From NCBI RefSeq assembly GCF_025642745.1, contig NZ_JANZKP010000006.1, forward strand, positions 40,943-104,942: DNA of 64,000 nucleotides. The letters run 5' to 3'. The notes under the pieces are model-generated. The model was not told where the DNA came from, did not search any database, and worked only from the letters and a program-made list of their open reading frames with translations. Made by a program: the position numbers and the translations under genes. Shown here one piece after another: positions 36,201 through 48,641 of this stretch. This DNA is from Cellulomonas sp. RIT-PI-Y. Its GTDB lineage: Bacteria > Actinomycetota > Actinomycetes > Actinomycetales > Cellulomonadaceae. The number at the start of each line of letters is the position of its first letter. The stretch's first letter is position 1.

Positions 36201-37408
36201 CAGACCCAGACCTCCTCGAGAACGCGGACGATGTTGCCGCCGACGACGGCGCGGATCTCGTCGTCGGAGTACCCGTGCTGGACCAGCCAGCCGATGATGT
36301 TCCCGAACGCCTCGGCCGGGTTCTCCAGGCCGTCGACGTACGGGACCTTCTCGTACTCGACCCCGGCGTGCGCCTGGCCGAGGGAGAGGTTCGAGGCGAA
36401 GGCGTCGTGCAGCCCGACGTGGTCGCCGAACAGGGTGTCCGGACCGAAGGCGACGTGCTCCAGGCCGACCAGGTCGACGCAGTACTGGAAGTGGTCCATC
36501 ACCGACTCCAGGCTGTGCCGGGGGTGCTCGGGCGACAGTGTGGTGTGCGGGGCGGCCTCCAGCCCGATCACCCCGCCGCGCCGGGCGCACTCGACGATCG
36601 TCTCGTCGGTCTTCATCCGGTTGGTCGGCCACACGGATCGGGCGCCGGCGTGGGTGATGAACACCGGCTTGGTCGAGGCGCGGATGACGTCCAGGCAGGT
36701 CCGGTCGCCGGAGTGCGAGATGTCGATCGCGATGCCGAGCTGGTTCATCCGGCGCACCGCGCGCTCGCCGAAGAAGGTCAGCCCGCCGTCACCGCGCTCC
36801 TTCAGCCCGCTGCCGAGCGTGTTCGCCTCGGAGTAGGCGATGCCCATCTGCCGGACGCCGAACCCGTACAGCACGTCGAGCCGGTCGACCTCGTTCTCGA
36901 TCATGGTCGCGGCCTCCAGCGCGAAGACGTGCGCGATCCGGCCGGTCTCCTGCGCGTGGCGGATATCGGCGAGCGTCTCGCCCTTCACCACGAAGTCCTG
37001 GTGCGCCAGGTCCGCCATCCGCACCCCGAGGTCGAAGAGCACGTCCTGGTACTTCCAGCCCGCGTCCGAGGAGATGCAGCAGGTGCCGTCCATCCCGTTG
37101 TCGAACACGGCGGTCAGCCCGGAGCGGGCCAGCCCGGCGTAGGCGGTGGGCTCCCGGCCCTGGCGGATGTGGTCGCGGAGCTGCCCCATGTCCTCGGGGA
37201 ACACCTGCACGTGCTCGTGCAGGGAGATCACGGTCTCGGTGGCGAGCAGGCGCATCGCCCGTTCGGCCTGCTCGTCGCTGAGGTCGAGCCCGGCGTACTC
37301 GGGCACGCGGCCGAGCTGCTGGGCGTACCGGAACTCCCGGTAGTCCACCCCCGGCTCCAGATAGTCGTAGGCGGTGTATCCGGTGTACCGCTCGGCGGGG
37401 TCGAGCAC
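36200..37408 (-). CDS. M19 (membrane dipeptidase) homologue
   Basis: A 402-residue TIM-barrel metalloenzyme of the renal dipeptidase family. Conserved ligands appear as Glu in FALEAATMI, His in IDISHSGDRT, His in FITHAGARS, and an Asp in AFGPDTLFGD. The N-terminal HxD motif of classic members reads HEH (ISLHEHVQV), a divergence shared by some uncharacterised homologues. The family cleaves dipeptides, including D-containing ones. The GTG at 37408 has GAGGAGG at ideal spacing and is preferred over the ATG at 37495. First gene of the minus-strand peptide operon, suggesting cytosolic breakdown of imported dipeptides. Confidence 0.85.
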   Translation of the reverse strand: MLDPAERYTGYTAYDYLEPGVDYREFRYAQQLGRVPEYAGLDLSDEQAERAMRLLATETVISLHEHVQVFPEDMGQLRDHIRQGREPTAYAGLARSGLTAVFDNGMDGTCCISSDAGWKYQDVLFDLGVRMADLAHQDFVVKGETLADIRHAQETGRIAHVFALEAATMIENEVDRLDVLYGFGVRQMGIAYSEANTLGSGLKERGDGGLTFFGERAVRRMNQLGIAIDISHSGDRTCLDVIRASTKPVFITHAGARSVWPTNRMKTDETIVECARRGGVIGLEAAPHTTLSPEHPRHSLESVMDHFQYCVDLVGLEHVAFGPDTLFGDHVGLHDAFASNLSLGQAHAGVEYEKVPYVDGLENPAEAFGNIIGWLVQHGYSDDEIRAVVGGNIVRVLEEVWV

Positions 37409-37599
37409 GTGGGGCCTCCTCGGTCGGGGGGCCGGGCAGCGACGGCGGCGCCGGACGGCCGGCGCACCGGATCCTCCCGGCTTCACGACCGTCACTCTTG
37501 GTGCTTTCCGGCATACACGTCAACCGTTGAGGAACAGATCGGTGCAGAGTTTTCTTCCGTGAAACATTCCGGCGGCGATCGGTGTGCATGATGAGAGGC
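37409..37599. promoter_or_regulatory. Divergent promoter region of the peptide regulon
   Basis: This 191-nt gap separates the M19 gene from the fused ATPase gene. On the minus strand TTGACG at 37523-37518 could be a -35; the matching -10 is weak. The AT-richer stretch at 37510-37570 is the likely promoter core. No clear palindrome for the Lrp-type regulator was found, and I see no small gene here. Confidence 0.4.
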
Positions 37600-39330
37600 A
37601 TGCCGACCACTCCCCTGCCCGGCGCACCCGCCACCGGCGGCGCCACCCCGGTGTTGCGCGTCCGCGGCCTGGACATCGCGTTCGACTCGCCCGGCCGCCC
37701 GCCGGTCACCGTGGCGAGCGGCGTCGACCTCGACGTGCACGCGGGCCAGCTCGTCGCCCTGCTCGGCGAGTCCGGCTCGGGCAAGACCGTCACGGCGCGG
37801 GCCGTGATGGGCATCCAGGACCCCGCCGCCCGGGTCACCGCGACCGAGCTCAGCCTCGGCGGCACCGATCTGCTCGCCCTCACCGAGGTGCAGCGCCGTC
37901 GGTTGCGCGGCGAGCGGATGAGCATGGTGCTGCAGGACGCGCTGTCCTCGCTCAACCCGGTGCTGAGCATCGGCGACCAGCTCGGCGAGATCGTCCGGGT
38001 GCATCGCGGTCTCGGCCGCCGCGCCGCCCGCGACCGGGCCGTGGAGCTGCTCGATCTGGTGGGGATCGTCGACCCCGCCGCCCGGGTCGACGACTACCCG
38101 CACCAGTTCTCCGGCGGCATGCGGCAGCGGATCCTGATCGCGATGGCGATCGCGCTGGAGCCCGAGCTGCTGATCGCCGACGAGCCCACCACGGCGCTCG
38201 ACGTCACGGTGCAGGCACAGATCCTGCGGCTGCTGGACGACCTCCGGCGCCGCCTGGACATGGCCGTGCTGCTCATCACCCACGACATCGGCGTGGTCAC
38301 CGAGGTCGCCGACCGTCTCGCGGTGATGTACCGCGGCGAGGTCGTCGAGCAGGGCGACGCGGACAGCGTCTTCGCCGCACCCCGCGCCGCCTACACCCGC
38401 ACCCTCCTCGCCTCCGCCCCGCATCCCGCGCCGCCCCGGGTGCTGGGCGGGCATCCGGTGCCCGGCGCGACCGACGATCCCGATCGGGCCGAGGCCCCCG
38501 CCGACCGCCACGAGACGGTGCTCGAGGCGACCGGGATCGTCCGGGTGTTCCGCACCGGCTCGCCGCTGGCCCGGCGCACCGTGCGCGCGGTGGACGACGT
38601 CGACCTGGTGCTGCGCCGTGGGGAGACCCTCGCGGTGGTCGGCGAGTCCGGCAGCGGCAAGTCCACGCTGGCCCGCGTGCTGGTGGGCCTGGAGAGCGCC
38701 GATGCGGGGACGGTCGCGTTCCGCGGGGTGAACGTGACCCGGCGGACCGGCGCCCGCCGACGCGCGCCGCACAGCGGCATCCAGATGGTGTTCCAGGACC
38801 CGTACACCTCCCTGGACCCCCGGATGCGGGTCCGGGACGTGATCGCCGAGCCGCTGACCGTGACCCGCACCGGCAGCCGCGCCGAGCGGCACGCACGGGC
38901 GGGCGACCTGCTGGAGCTGGTGGGACTGGGCCGGGACGCGCTGGACCGGTTCCCGCACCAGTTCTCCGGCGGTCAGCGCCAGCGGATCGGGATCGCCCGG
39001 GCCCTGATGCGCGACCCGGACGTCCTGGTGTGCGACGAGCCGGTCTCCGCGCTGGACGTGACCATCCAGGCACAGGTCGTGGACCTGCTGGTCGGCCTCC
39101 AGGAACGCCTCGGGGTGGCGATCGTGTTCATCTCGCACGACCTGTCGGTGGTGCGGAACCTCGCGCACCGGGTGCTCGTGATGCGCCGTGGCGTCGCGGT
39201 GGAGACCGGCGACGTCGAGCAGATCTTCGACCGGCCGGAGCATGCCTACACCCGGGAGCTGCTGGCCTCGATCCCGCCGCTCACCCGCGCGGAACGGGGC
39301 AGGATCACCGGGAGCCGCGCCTCCGCCTGA
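37600..39330 (+). CDS. Fused peptide ABC transporter ATPase (DppD-DppF)
   Basis: About 576 residues with two complete ABC domains in one chain. Domain 1 has Walker [10 protein letters not shown], signature QFSGGMRQR and Walker [13 protein letters not shown]. Domain 2 has [19 protein letters not shown] and [12 protein letters not shown]. Each is followed by an oligopeptide/nickel-type C-terminal segment ([20 protein letters not shown]). It powers the DppBC permease encoded divergently. The start is uncertain: ATGs at 37588, 37591 and 37600 are in frame and none has a well-placed ribosome binding site. I use 37600. Confidence 0.92.
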   Translation: MPTTPLPGAPATGGATPVLRVRGLDIAFDSPGRPPVTVASGVDLDVHAGQLVALLGESGSGKTVTARAVMGIQDPAARVTATELSLGGTDLLALTEVQRRRLRGERMSMVLQDALSSLNPVLSIGDQLGEIVRVHRGLGRRAARDRAVELLDLVGIVDPAARVDDYPHQFSGGMRQRILIAMAIALEPELLIADEPTTALDVTVQAQILRLLDDLRRRLDMAVLLITHDIGVVTEVADRLAVMYRGEVVEQGDADSVFAAPRAAYTRTLLASAPHPAPPRVLGGHPVPGATDDPDRAEAPADRHETVLEATGIVRVFRTGSPLARRTVRAVDDVDLVLRRGETLAVVGESGSGKSTLARVLVGLESADAGTVAFRGVNVTRRTGARRRAPHSGIQMVFQDPYTSLDPRMRVRDVIAEPLTVTRTGSRAERHARAGDLLELVGLGRDALDRFPHQFSGGQRQRIGIARALMRDPDVLVCDEPVSALDVTIQAQVVDLLVGLQERLGVAIVFISHDLSVVRNLAHRVLVMRRGVAVETGDVEQIFDRPEHAYTRELLASIPPLTRAERGRITGSRASA

Positions 39331-39373
39331 AGCCGGCTCGCCTGCGCGGGACGGGCCCGGCGACGGAGGTCGA

Positions 39374-39379
39374 TACGCT
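39374..39379 (+). promoter_or_regulatory. Leaderless -10 box for the FetB-like gene
   Basis: TACGCT ends 6 nt before the GTG at 39386. It is the same hexamer as the lacI box at 28410. Confidence 0.5.
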
Positions 39380-39385
39380 GCGGCC

Positions 39386-40135
39386 GTGACCTGGCCCGAC
39401 GTCCTGCGCACCGCCGCCGCCGCGGCCGTCCTGGTCGGTGTGTTCCTCGGCGTCACCCGCGCCGGCCGGGTGCCGGTCGGCCGCGACGCGCTCGGGGCCG
39501 TGGCCCGCGCGGCGGTGCAGCTGGTGCTGGTCGCGCTGGTGATCGCCTGGGTGTTCCGTCACCCCGCCGGGATCGCGGTCTACCTGCCGCTGACGGTCCT
39601 GGCCGCCGCCGTCACCGCCGCCCGCCGGATCCGGCTCGGGCGGGCCGTGACCGGCCACCTGGTGCTCGCGATCACCGCCGGCGCGGGCGTCTCGGTGGCG
39701 GTCGTGATGGCCAGCGGCGCCCTCGACCCCGGCGCGGCGACCGTCCTGCCGTTCGCGGCCCAGATGATCGGCGGCGGGATGTCGGCCGCGGCGGTCTCCG
39801 GCGGACGGCTCCGGGAGGACGCCCGGAGTCAGTGGGCCGAGGTCGAGGGGTGGATCGCCCTGGGGGCGTCGCCCCGCCGCGCGGTCGCGGAGCAGGCCCG
39901 GCACGCGGTGCGCTGGGCGCTGGTGCCGGGCATCGACCAGACCCGCAGCGCCGGACTGGTCACGCTGCCGGGCGCGTTCGTCGGCCTGCTGCTGGGCGGG
40001 GCCTCCCCCGCGACGGCCGCGCAGGTGCAGCTCCTGGTGCTGGTCGGCCTGATGGCTGCCCAGGCGGTGTCCGGCGTGCTCACCGTCCGGTTGCTCGGCG
40101 CCAGGATCGGGGCCCGCCGCCCGGCCGACGACTGA
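39386..40135 (+). CDS. UPF0014/FetB-like ABC permease
   Basis: A 249-residue membrane protein with about seven helices of the UPF0014 family. The signature region PFAAQMIGGGMSAAAVSG and the loop EVEGWIALGASPRRAVAEQA, followed by IDQTRSAGLVTLPGAFVGLL, are typical. E. coli FetB works with the ATPase FetA in iron export or tolerance. No FetA homologue is adjacent, so the partner and substrate are open. The GTG at 39386 is supported by a leaderless box. Confidence 0.85.
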   Translation: MTWPDVLRTAAAAAVLVGVFLGVTRAGRVPVGRDALGAVARAAVQLVLVALVIAWVFRHPAGIAVYLPLTVLAAAVTAARRIRLGRAVTGHLVLAITAGAGVSVAVVMASGALDPGAATVLPFAAQMIGGGMSAAAVSGGRLREDARSQWAEVEGWIALGASPRRAVAEQARHAVRWALVPGIDQTRSAGLVTLPGAFVGLLLGGASPATAAQVQLLVLVGLMAAQAVSGVLTVRLLGARIGARRPADD

Positions 40136-40200
40136 TCCTGGCGCGCCGGGGTCGCCCGACTGCTGCCGATCCGGCGCAGCGTTGATCCGGCGCGGTGCGC

Positions 40201-40791
40201 TCAGACCGGTGTGGCCGCCGCGACGTCCAGCGACGCGAGCGCGGCGTCGAGCTGGGCCGCCGCGGCGGTGGGCTCGACCCGGGCCAGGGCGAACGCGGCG
40301 ACCACCAGACCCGTGCAGACCTCGGCCAGCCGGTCCCGTTCACCCCGGTCCCGTCCGGGCAGCGACGCCTCGACGCCGTGACCGATGGCGGCCCGGAGCT
40401 CGGCCCGGTAGCCCGCGACCACGGCGGCCACCGCGGGGTCGGCACCGATCGCCGCCCCCGCCGCGCTGATCAGCAGGCAGCCGGACCCGGCTCGTCCGCC
40501 GGCCAGGATCGCGTCCCGGAGCCCTGCCAGGTAGGTCCGCAGCGCGGTGGGTGCCGGCTGCGGGTGCAACGGCACCAGGCGGGGGCGGACCACGTCGTCG
40601 AGGTAGTCCTCGACCGCGGCGTCGAACAGCCCGCGCTTGGACCCGAAGGCGTGGTAGAGGCTCGACCGGTGCAGGCCGGTCGCCTGTTCCAGGGCGCTGA
40701 GCGAGGCCGCCTCGTATCCGTCACGCCAGAACACGTCCCGGGCCGAGCGCACCACGGCGGTCCGGTCGAACGACTGCGGCCTGCCTGCCAT
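40201..40791 (-). CDS. TetR-family regulator
   Basis: A 196-residue regulator. The N-terminal helix-turn-helix contains ARDVFWRDGYEAASLSALEQ and the recognition segment TGLHRSSLYHAFGSKRGLFD. The C-terminal ligand domain is Ala-rich and all helical. The start at 40791 places the helix-turn-helix at the usual distance; the extension to 40908 crosses the operator. Divergent from an NADP-dependent oxidoreductase, with a 26-bp inverted repeat between them, so it likely represses both. Confidence 0.9.
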   Translation of the reverse strand: MAGRPQSFDRTAVVRSARDVFWRDGYEAASLSALEQATGLHRSSLYHAFGSKRGLFDAAVEDYLDDVVRPRLVPLHPQPAPTALRTYLAGLRDAILAGGRAGSGCLLISAAGAAIGADPAVAAVVAGYRAELRAAIGHGVEASLPGRDRGERDRLAEVCTGLVVAAFALARVEPTAAAAQLDAALASLDVAAATPV

Positions 40792-40817
40792 CGACTGCCT
40801 CTTCCGGGTGGTCAGGT

Positions 40818-40843
40818 TATTGTGGATCGATCGGTACACAATA
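40818..40843. promoter_or_regulatory. TetR-type operator
   Basis: TATTGTG (40818-40824) and CACAATA (40837-40843) are perfect 7-bp arms around a 12-nt spacer containing GATCGATC. The AT-rich arms stand out from this GC-rich DNA and lie midway between the divergent starts. Confidence 0.7.
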
Positions 40844-40888
40844 CCTGCCGCACGCCGTGCGGCGCCGGATGTCTCAGGAGGACCCGTC

Positions 40889-41905
40889 GTGACCCAGCCC
40901 CAGCGCACTCAGATCCAGCTGGCCCGCCGACCCGAGGGGTGGCCGGTGCCGGAGGACTTCCGGATCGAGCGCGCACCGCTGCCGGAGCTCGGGCCCGGGC
41001 AGGTCCGGGTGGCGAACGAGTTCGTGTCGGTCGACCCGTACATGCGCGGCCGGATGAACGACGTCCGCAGCTACGTCGCGCCCTACCCGGTCGGCGGCAC
41101 GATCACCGGCGGCGCGGTCGGCCGCGTGATCGAGTCGACGGTCGCGGACCTGCCGGTGGGCACTCCGGTGCTGCACCAGCAGGGCTGGACGGACCTCGCA
41201 CAGGGCGACGCCGCCGAGTTCCGCGCGGTGCCGGACCTGCCGGACACCCCGCTGTCCGTGCACCTGCACGTGCTGGGCATGACCGGGATGACGGCCTACG
41301 TCGGCCTGACCGCGGTCGCCGGGCTGCGCCCGGGGGACACCGTGTTCGTCTCGGGCGCCGCCGGTGCGGTGGGCACCGCGACCGGGCAGCTCGCCCGGCT
41401 GCTCGGCGCCTCCCGGGTGATCGGCTCCGCCGGGTCGCCGGAGAAGGTGGCGCTGCTGACCGAGAAGTACGGCTACGACGTCGCCTTCGACTACAAGGAC
41501 GGCGACGTCCGGGGTCAGCTCGCCGCCGCCGCGCCGGACGGGGTGGACGTGTTCTTCGACAACGTCGGCGGCGACCACCTGGAAGCGGCGCTCGACGTGC
41601 TGAACCCGGGCGGCCGTGCCGCGCTCTGCGGGGCGATCTCGCGCTACAACGCCACCACGCCCGCCGCCGGGCCCGACAACCTCGCGAACCTGATCACCCG
41701 GGGACTGACCCTGCAGGGCTTCACGCTCGGGTCGTACCTGCACCTGGCACCGGAGTTCCAGCGGACGGTCGCCCCGTGGTTCACCGAGGGCCGGATCGCC
41801 TACGACGAGACGGTCGTGGACGGGATCGAGCACACCGTCGAGGCGTTCCTGGCCATGATGCGGGGCGCCAACACCGGCAAGATGCTCGTCCGCGTCCAGC
41901 CCTGA
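40889..41905 (+). CDS. NADP-dependent oxidoreductase, MDR family (CurA-like)
   Basis: A 338-residue zinc-free medium-chain reductase. FVSVDPYMRGRMNDVRSY near the N-terminus and the nucleotide loop VFVSGAAGAVGTATGQLARL place it with alkenal/curcumin reductases that use NADPH to reduce activated double bonds. GVDVFFDNVGGDHLEAALDV is also typical. AGGAGG lies 7 nt before the GTG at 40889. Its divergent TetR partner suggests induction by an electrophile or aldehyde. The substrate is not known. Confidence 0.9.
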   Translation: MTQPQRTQIQLARRPEGWPVPEDFRIERAPLPELGPGQVRVANEFVSVDPYMRGRMNDVRSYVAPYPVGGTITGGAVGRVIESTVADLPVGTPVLHQQGWTDLAQGDAAEFRAVPDLPDTPLSVHLHVLGMTGMTAYVGLTAVAGLRPGDTVFVSGAAGAVGTATGQLARLLGASRVIGSAGSPEKVALLTEKYGYDVAFDYKDGDVRGQLAAAAPDGVDVFFDNVGGDHLEAALDVLNPGGRAALCGAISRYNATTPAAGPDNLANLITRGLTLQGFTLGSYLHLAPEFQRTVAPWFTEGRIAYDETVVDGIEHTVEAFLAMMRGANTGKMLVRVQP

Positions 41906-41949
41906 CCCCGCGCACCCCTGCCCCCGAACCCCCGCACCCCCGCGCCCCC
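41906..41949. repeat. Six C-runs after the oxidoreductase (G-quadruplex candidate on minus strand)
   Basis: C-tracts of 4, 4, 5, 5, 5 and 5 bases, separated by 2-5 nt, start right at the stop codon. The minus strand therefore has six G-runs with short loops, enough for a G-quadruplex, and a transcript reading through from the pullulanase gene would carry them. Confidence 0.6.
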
Positions 41950-41963
41950 GACCGGCAGCGCGG

Positions 41964-42025
41964 GCCGAGTGCGAAGAAGTTGTCCTCCCACGGGCGATAT
42001 GGGCGACAACTTCTCCGCACTCGGC
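41964..42025. terminator. Long hairpin between convergent oxidoreductase and pullulanase genes
   Basis: 21-nt arms at 41964-41984 and 42005-42025 (beginning GCCGAGTGCGAAGAAGTTGT) pair with one mismatch around a 20-nt loop. It probably ends transcription from both sides. The arms are longer than a terminator needs and lower in GC than the flanks, so it may also be a dispersed repeat. Confidence 0.7.
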
Positions 42026-42047
42026 AGGGGTGGGGCCGGGCGTGAGG

Positions 42048-45848
<3,801 letters not shown>

Positions 45849-45907
45849 GTCGACTCCTTCGTCGCAGGGGTGGCCCGGAACCTGTGCGGCGGCCGGGGAT
45901 TCCCGGG

Positions 45908-45937
45908 ACGTTAGCCATGCGGCGGATGTGCCCACAA
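45908..45937 (-). promoter_or_regulatory. Candidate pullulanase promoter
   Basis: On the minus strand TTGTGG (45937-45932), an 18-nt spacer and TAACGT (45913-45908). It lies between the upstream terminator and the gene, giving a leader of roughly 50 nt. Confidence 0.5.
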
Positions 45938-45975
45938 GGGGCGTTACATCATCGGATGATTCGGGACGGAACGAC

Positions 45976-46000
45976 CGGCCGGATTCGGGAGATCCGGCCG
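45976..46000 (-). terminator. Terminator of the Ebo-type cluster
   Basis: CGGCCGGAT and ATCCGGCCG form a 9-bp perfect stem with a 7-nt loop, 18 nt after the stop of the phosphatase-superfamily gene. Confidence 0.6.
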
Positions 46001-46017
46001 AATCCGTTGCAGCGGAT

Positions 46018-47433
46018 TCAGGCCGGATCGGCCACCAGCGCCCCCAGCCCCTGCAGTTCCAGCACCGCCGACCGCACCGCCGACGCCGGGACACCCCCGG
46101 TGCGCAGGTGCCCGGCGACCACCGGCGGCACCTCCTCGTCCGAGCACAGGATCATCGGTGCGTCCGCGGTCGATCCCGGCAACCGGCCGTGGGTCCCGCG
46201 CACGCAGCTCGGGTCCAGCGGCGTGGTGGACATCGCGTAGCGCAGCCCGAGCCTCTTGCGCACCAGATGCAGTCCCGCCCGCGCCTTCGCCCACCGGTCC
46301 GACGGGTCGAAGAACAGCTCCGCCGGGTCGTAACCGGGCTTGCGATGGATGTCGACGCCGCGGGCGTAGTCCGGTGCCCGGTCGTCGTCCAGCCAGAAGT
46401 AGTAGGTGAACCAGGCACCGGGTGCGGCGACCAGCACCAGCTCCCCCGCGTTCGGGTGGTCCAGCCCGTGACCGGCCTGTGCCTCGCGGTCCAGCACCAG
46501 GTCCACGCCGGGCAGCCCGCGCAGCAGGGCGGTCACCCGGGGCAGGTCGCCGGGGTCCCGGACGTAGACGTGCGCCACCTGGTGGTCGGCGACCGCGAAT
46601 GCCCGGGAGCTCCACGGGTCCAGCTGCTCACGCCCGTCCTGGACGTAGACCTCCAGCAGCCCGGCCGAGCGCAGCACCCGGTTCACGTCGACCGGGGTGT
46701 CCGCGGGCTCGATGCCGTACTCGGAGACCACCAGCACCGTGATCCCCCGGGACGCGGCGTCGTCCAGCAGCGGCGCCAGCGCGGCGTCCAGCTCCGTGGC
46801 GGCGGCGTCGGCCCGCGGGTCGAGCGGTCCGAAGCGCTGCAGGTCGTAGTCCAGGTGCGGCAGGTAGGCCATCGTCAGCGGATCGGTCCGAGTGGCCAGC
46901 AGGTGCCGGGTGGCGTCGACGATCCACCGGGTCGAGGTGATCGACGCGGTCGGCCCCCAGTAGGTGAACAGCGGGAAGTCGCCGAACCGCCCGGTCAGCT
47001 CGTCGTGCAGCTCCGGCGGGCGGATGTAGGCGTCCGGCGACTTGCGGCCGTCCGCGTGGTAGACCGGCCGCGGCGTGACCGTCACATCGGTGGACATCCC
47101 CATCGCGTACCACCAGCACACGTTCGCGGCGGTGTACCCCGGATCGGCGCGCCGGGCGGTCTCCCACAGCTTCTCCCCGGTGATCAGCCGGTTGTGCTGC
47201 CGCCACAGGTGCACCTCCCCGAGCTCGCGGAAGTACCAGCCGTTGCCCACCGCGCCGTGTTGCGCGGGGGCCAGGCCGGTGAGCATCGTCGACTGCACCG
47301 AGCAGGTCACCGCGGGCAGCACGGTGTCCAGGCGGGCCTGCCACCCCCCGGACGCCAGCCGGCTCAGCCGGGGCATGTGGGCCAGGGCACGCGGCGTCAG
47401 CCCGACGACGTCGAGCAGCAGGACGGGCTTCAT
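46018..47433 (-). CDS. Alkaline-phosphatase-superfamily phosphodiesterase of the Ebo-type cluster
   Basis: A 471-residue enzyme of the nucleotide pyrophosphatase/phosphodiesterase group. The start KPVLLLDVVGLTPRALAHMP supplies the first metal Asp, the nucleophile Thr is in LPAVTCSVQSTMLTGLAPAQ, and further ligands fall in LPHLDYDLQRFG and VVSEYGIEPAD. There is no signal peptide, so it acts in the cytosol. An enzyme of this superfamily recurs in Ebo clusters. It may remove a phosphate or phosphodiester from the inositol-derived intermediate; this is inferred. The ATG at 47433 overlaps the EboE stop (ATGA). Last gene of the cluster. Confidence 0.85.
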   Translation of the reverse strand: MKPVLLLDVVGLTPRALAHMPRLSRLASGGWQARLDTVLPAVTCSVQSTMLTGLAPAQHGAVGNGWYFRELGEVHLWRQHNRLITGEKLWETARRADPGYTAANVCWWYAMGMSTDVTVTPRPVYHADGRKSPDAYIRPPELHDELTGRFGDFPLFTYWGPTASITSTRWIVDATRHLLATRTDPLTMAYLPHLDYDLQRFGPLDPRADAAATELDAALAPLLDDAASRGITVLVVSEYGIEPADTPVDVNRVLRSAGLLEVYVQDGREQLDPWSSRAFAVADHQVAHVYVRDPGDLPRVTALLRGLPGVDLVLDREAQAGHGLDHPNAGELVLVAAPGAWFTYYFWLDDDRAPDYARGVDIHRKPGYDPAELFFDPSDRWAKARAGLHLVRKRLGLRYAMSTTPLDPSCVRGTHGRLPGSTADAPMILCSDEEVPPVVAGHLRTGGVPASAVRSAVLELQGLGALVADPA

Positions 47434-48641
47434 GCGGACCTCCGGGCTCGTGCGGCGGTCGGGGCGGGTGCGGGCACCGGCACCGGCCGGGTGGGACGGT
47501 CGGCGGCCCACAGGTCGGCGGGCAACAGGTGTTCGACCGCCCAGCGCAGCTCGGCCGCGATCCCGGCGACCAGGTCGGACTCGGCGCGTGCCGCCAGCTC
47601 CTCCGGCAGCACCGCCCAGGTGTAGGTCTCCACGTCCAGGTGCGCCTCGTCCCCGTGCGGGGTGCGGGCGACCGCCCCGACCGCGGCCCGCAGCACGTCG
47701 GTGGTCGCGGACAGCGGTGCGGCGGGCCGGGCGTGCAGCGGGACGTGCACATGCACCCGCCAGGGTCCGGCGGCGGGCAGGGAGTCCAGCGCCTCCGGCA
47801 GGTCGTCGGCCCGGAGCACCCCGTCCGGACCACGCTCCCGGGTCTGGTGCAGATACCGCGGCTCGGCGAACCGGGCCACCGCCTCGCGCGCGACCGGGTC
47901 GCCGGGGTCGTCCACCTGCAACGCGGCGGAGGCCTGCACCTTGACCACCCGCAGTCCGGCGTCCCGGATCCGGCGCACCGCCTCGACCGGGTCAGCGAAG
48001 GAGGTCGCCAGGTGGCAGGTGTCCAGGCAGATCCCGACGTGCTCCGGGTCGATCACGTCGGTGCGGGCGGCCAGCCAGTCGACCACGTCGTCCACGGTGT
48101 CCAGATGGCAGCCCGGCTCCGGCTCGATCGCCAGCCGGACCGTGCGCGGCAGCGCCCGCAGCCGCTCGGACACCCGGGCCAGCGAGTCGGTGGCCGCGCG
48201 GTCCCGGTCGTCGGTCCAGCCCTCGCGCCAGCCGAGCGGCAGGGTGGAGATCGACCCGGCCGCCCCCTCCGGCAACAGCTCCGCCAGCACCCGAGCGCAG
48301 GCCAGCGTGTACTCCGCCCGCTCCGGGTCCGCCCAGGTCGGCCGGTACACCGCGTGCTTCACCACCTCGGCGTGGAAGCCGCCGTACGGGAACGCGTTCA
48401 GGGTGTGCACGGTGAGTCGCTGTTCGTCCAGCACCGTGCGCAGCCGCTGCCGGTCCGCCGCCGACCGGTCCAGCCGGTGGGCCAGGGTCGCGGGCAGCCA
48501 CAGCCCGACCCCGAGCGTGTCCAGCCCCGCGGCGCGCCGCACCGGTCCGGCGTACCGCTCCAGCTGCTGGACCACTCCGTCCAGGTCCTCCGCGGGGTGC
48601 ACGTTGGTGCAGTAGGACAGCAGCATCGCCCGCCGCCTCAT
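47430..48641 (-). CDS. eboE: EboE-like TIM-barrel protein
   Basis: A 403-residue sugar-isomerase-like TIM barrel of the EboE (metabolite traffic) type. Hallmarks are LLSYCTNVHPAEDLDGVVQQ near the N-terminus, HTLNAFPYGGFHAEVVK, and the metal region LAIEPEPGCHLDTVDDVVDW with GICLDTCHLATSF. The isomerase/epimerase fold suggests metal-dependent action on a polyol or ketose. In cyanobacteria ebo genes are tied to scytonemin-precursor movement to the periplasm, but the reaction is unknown. The ATG at 48641 overlaps the EboB stop; ATG 48626 is an alternative but loses the coupling. Confidence 0.88.
   Translation of the reverse strand: MRRRAMLLSYCTNVHPAEDLDGVVQQLERYAGPVRRAAGLDTLGVGLWLPATLAHRLDRSAADRQRLRTVLDEQRLTVHTLNAFPYGGFHAEVVKHAVYRPTWADPERAEYTLACARVLAELLPEGAAGSISTLPLGWREGWTDDRDRAATDSLARVSERLRALPRTVRLAIEPEPGCHLDTVDDVVDWLAARTDVIDPEHVGICLDTCHLATSFADPVEAVRRIRDAGLRVVKVQASAALQVDDPGDPVAREAVARFAEPRYLHQTRERGPDGVLRADDLPEALDSLPAAGPWRVHVHVPLHARPAAPLSATTDVLRAAVGAVARTPHGDEAHLDVETYTWAVLPEELAARAESDLVAGIAAELRWAVEHLLPADLWAADRPTRPVPVPAPAPTAARARRSA

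Noticed and set aside
40136..40200. A terminator between the FetB-like and TetR genes
   Set aside because: The gap contains direct repeats of GATCCGGCGC but no stem of useful length.
41964..42025. The long hairpin as an insertion-sequence remnant
   Set aside because: There is no transposase fragment or target duplication visible; terminator or small repeat fits better.
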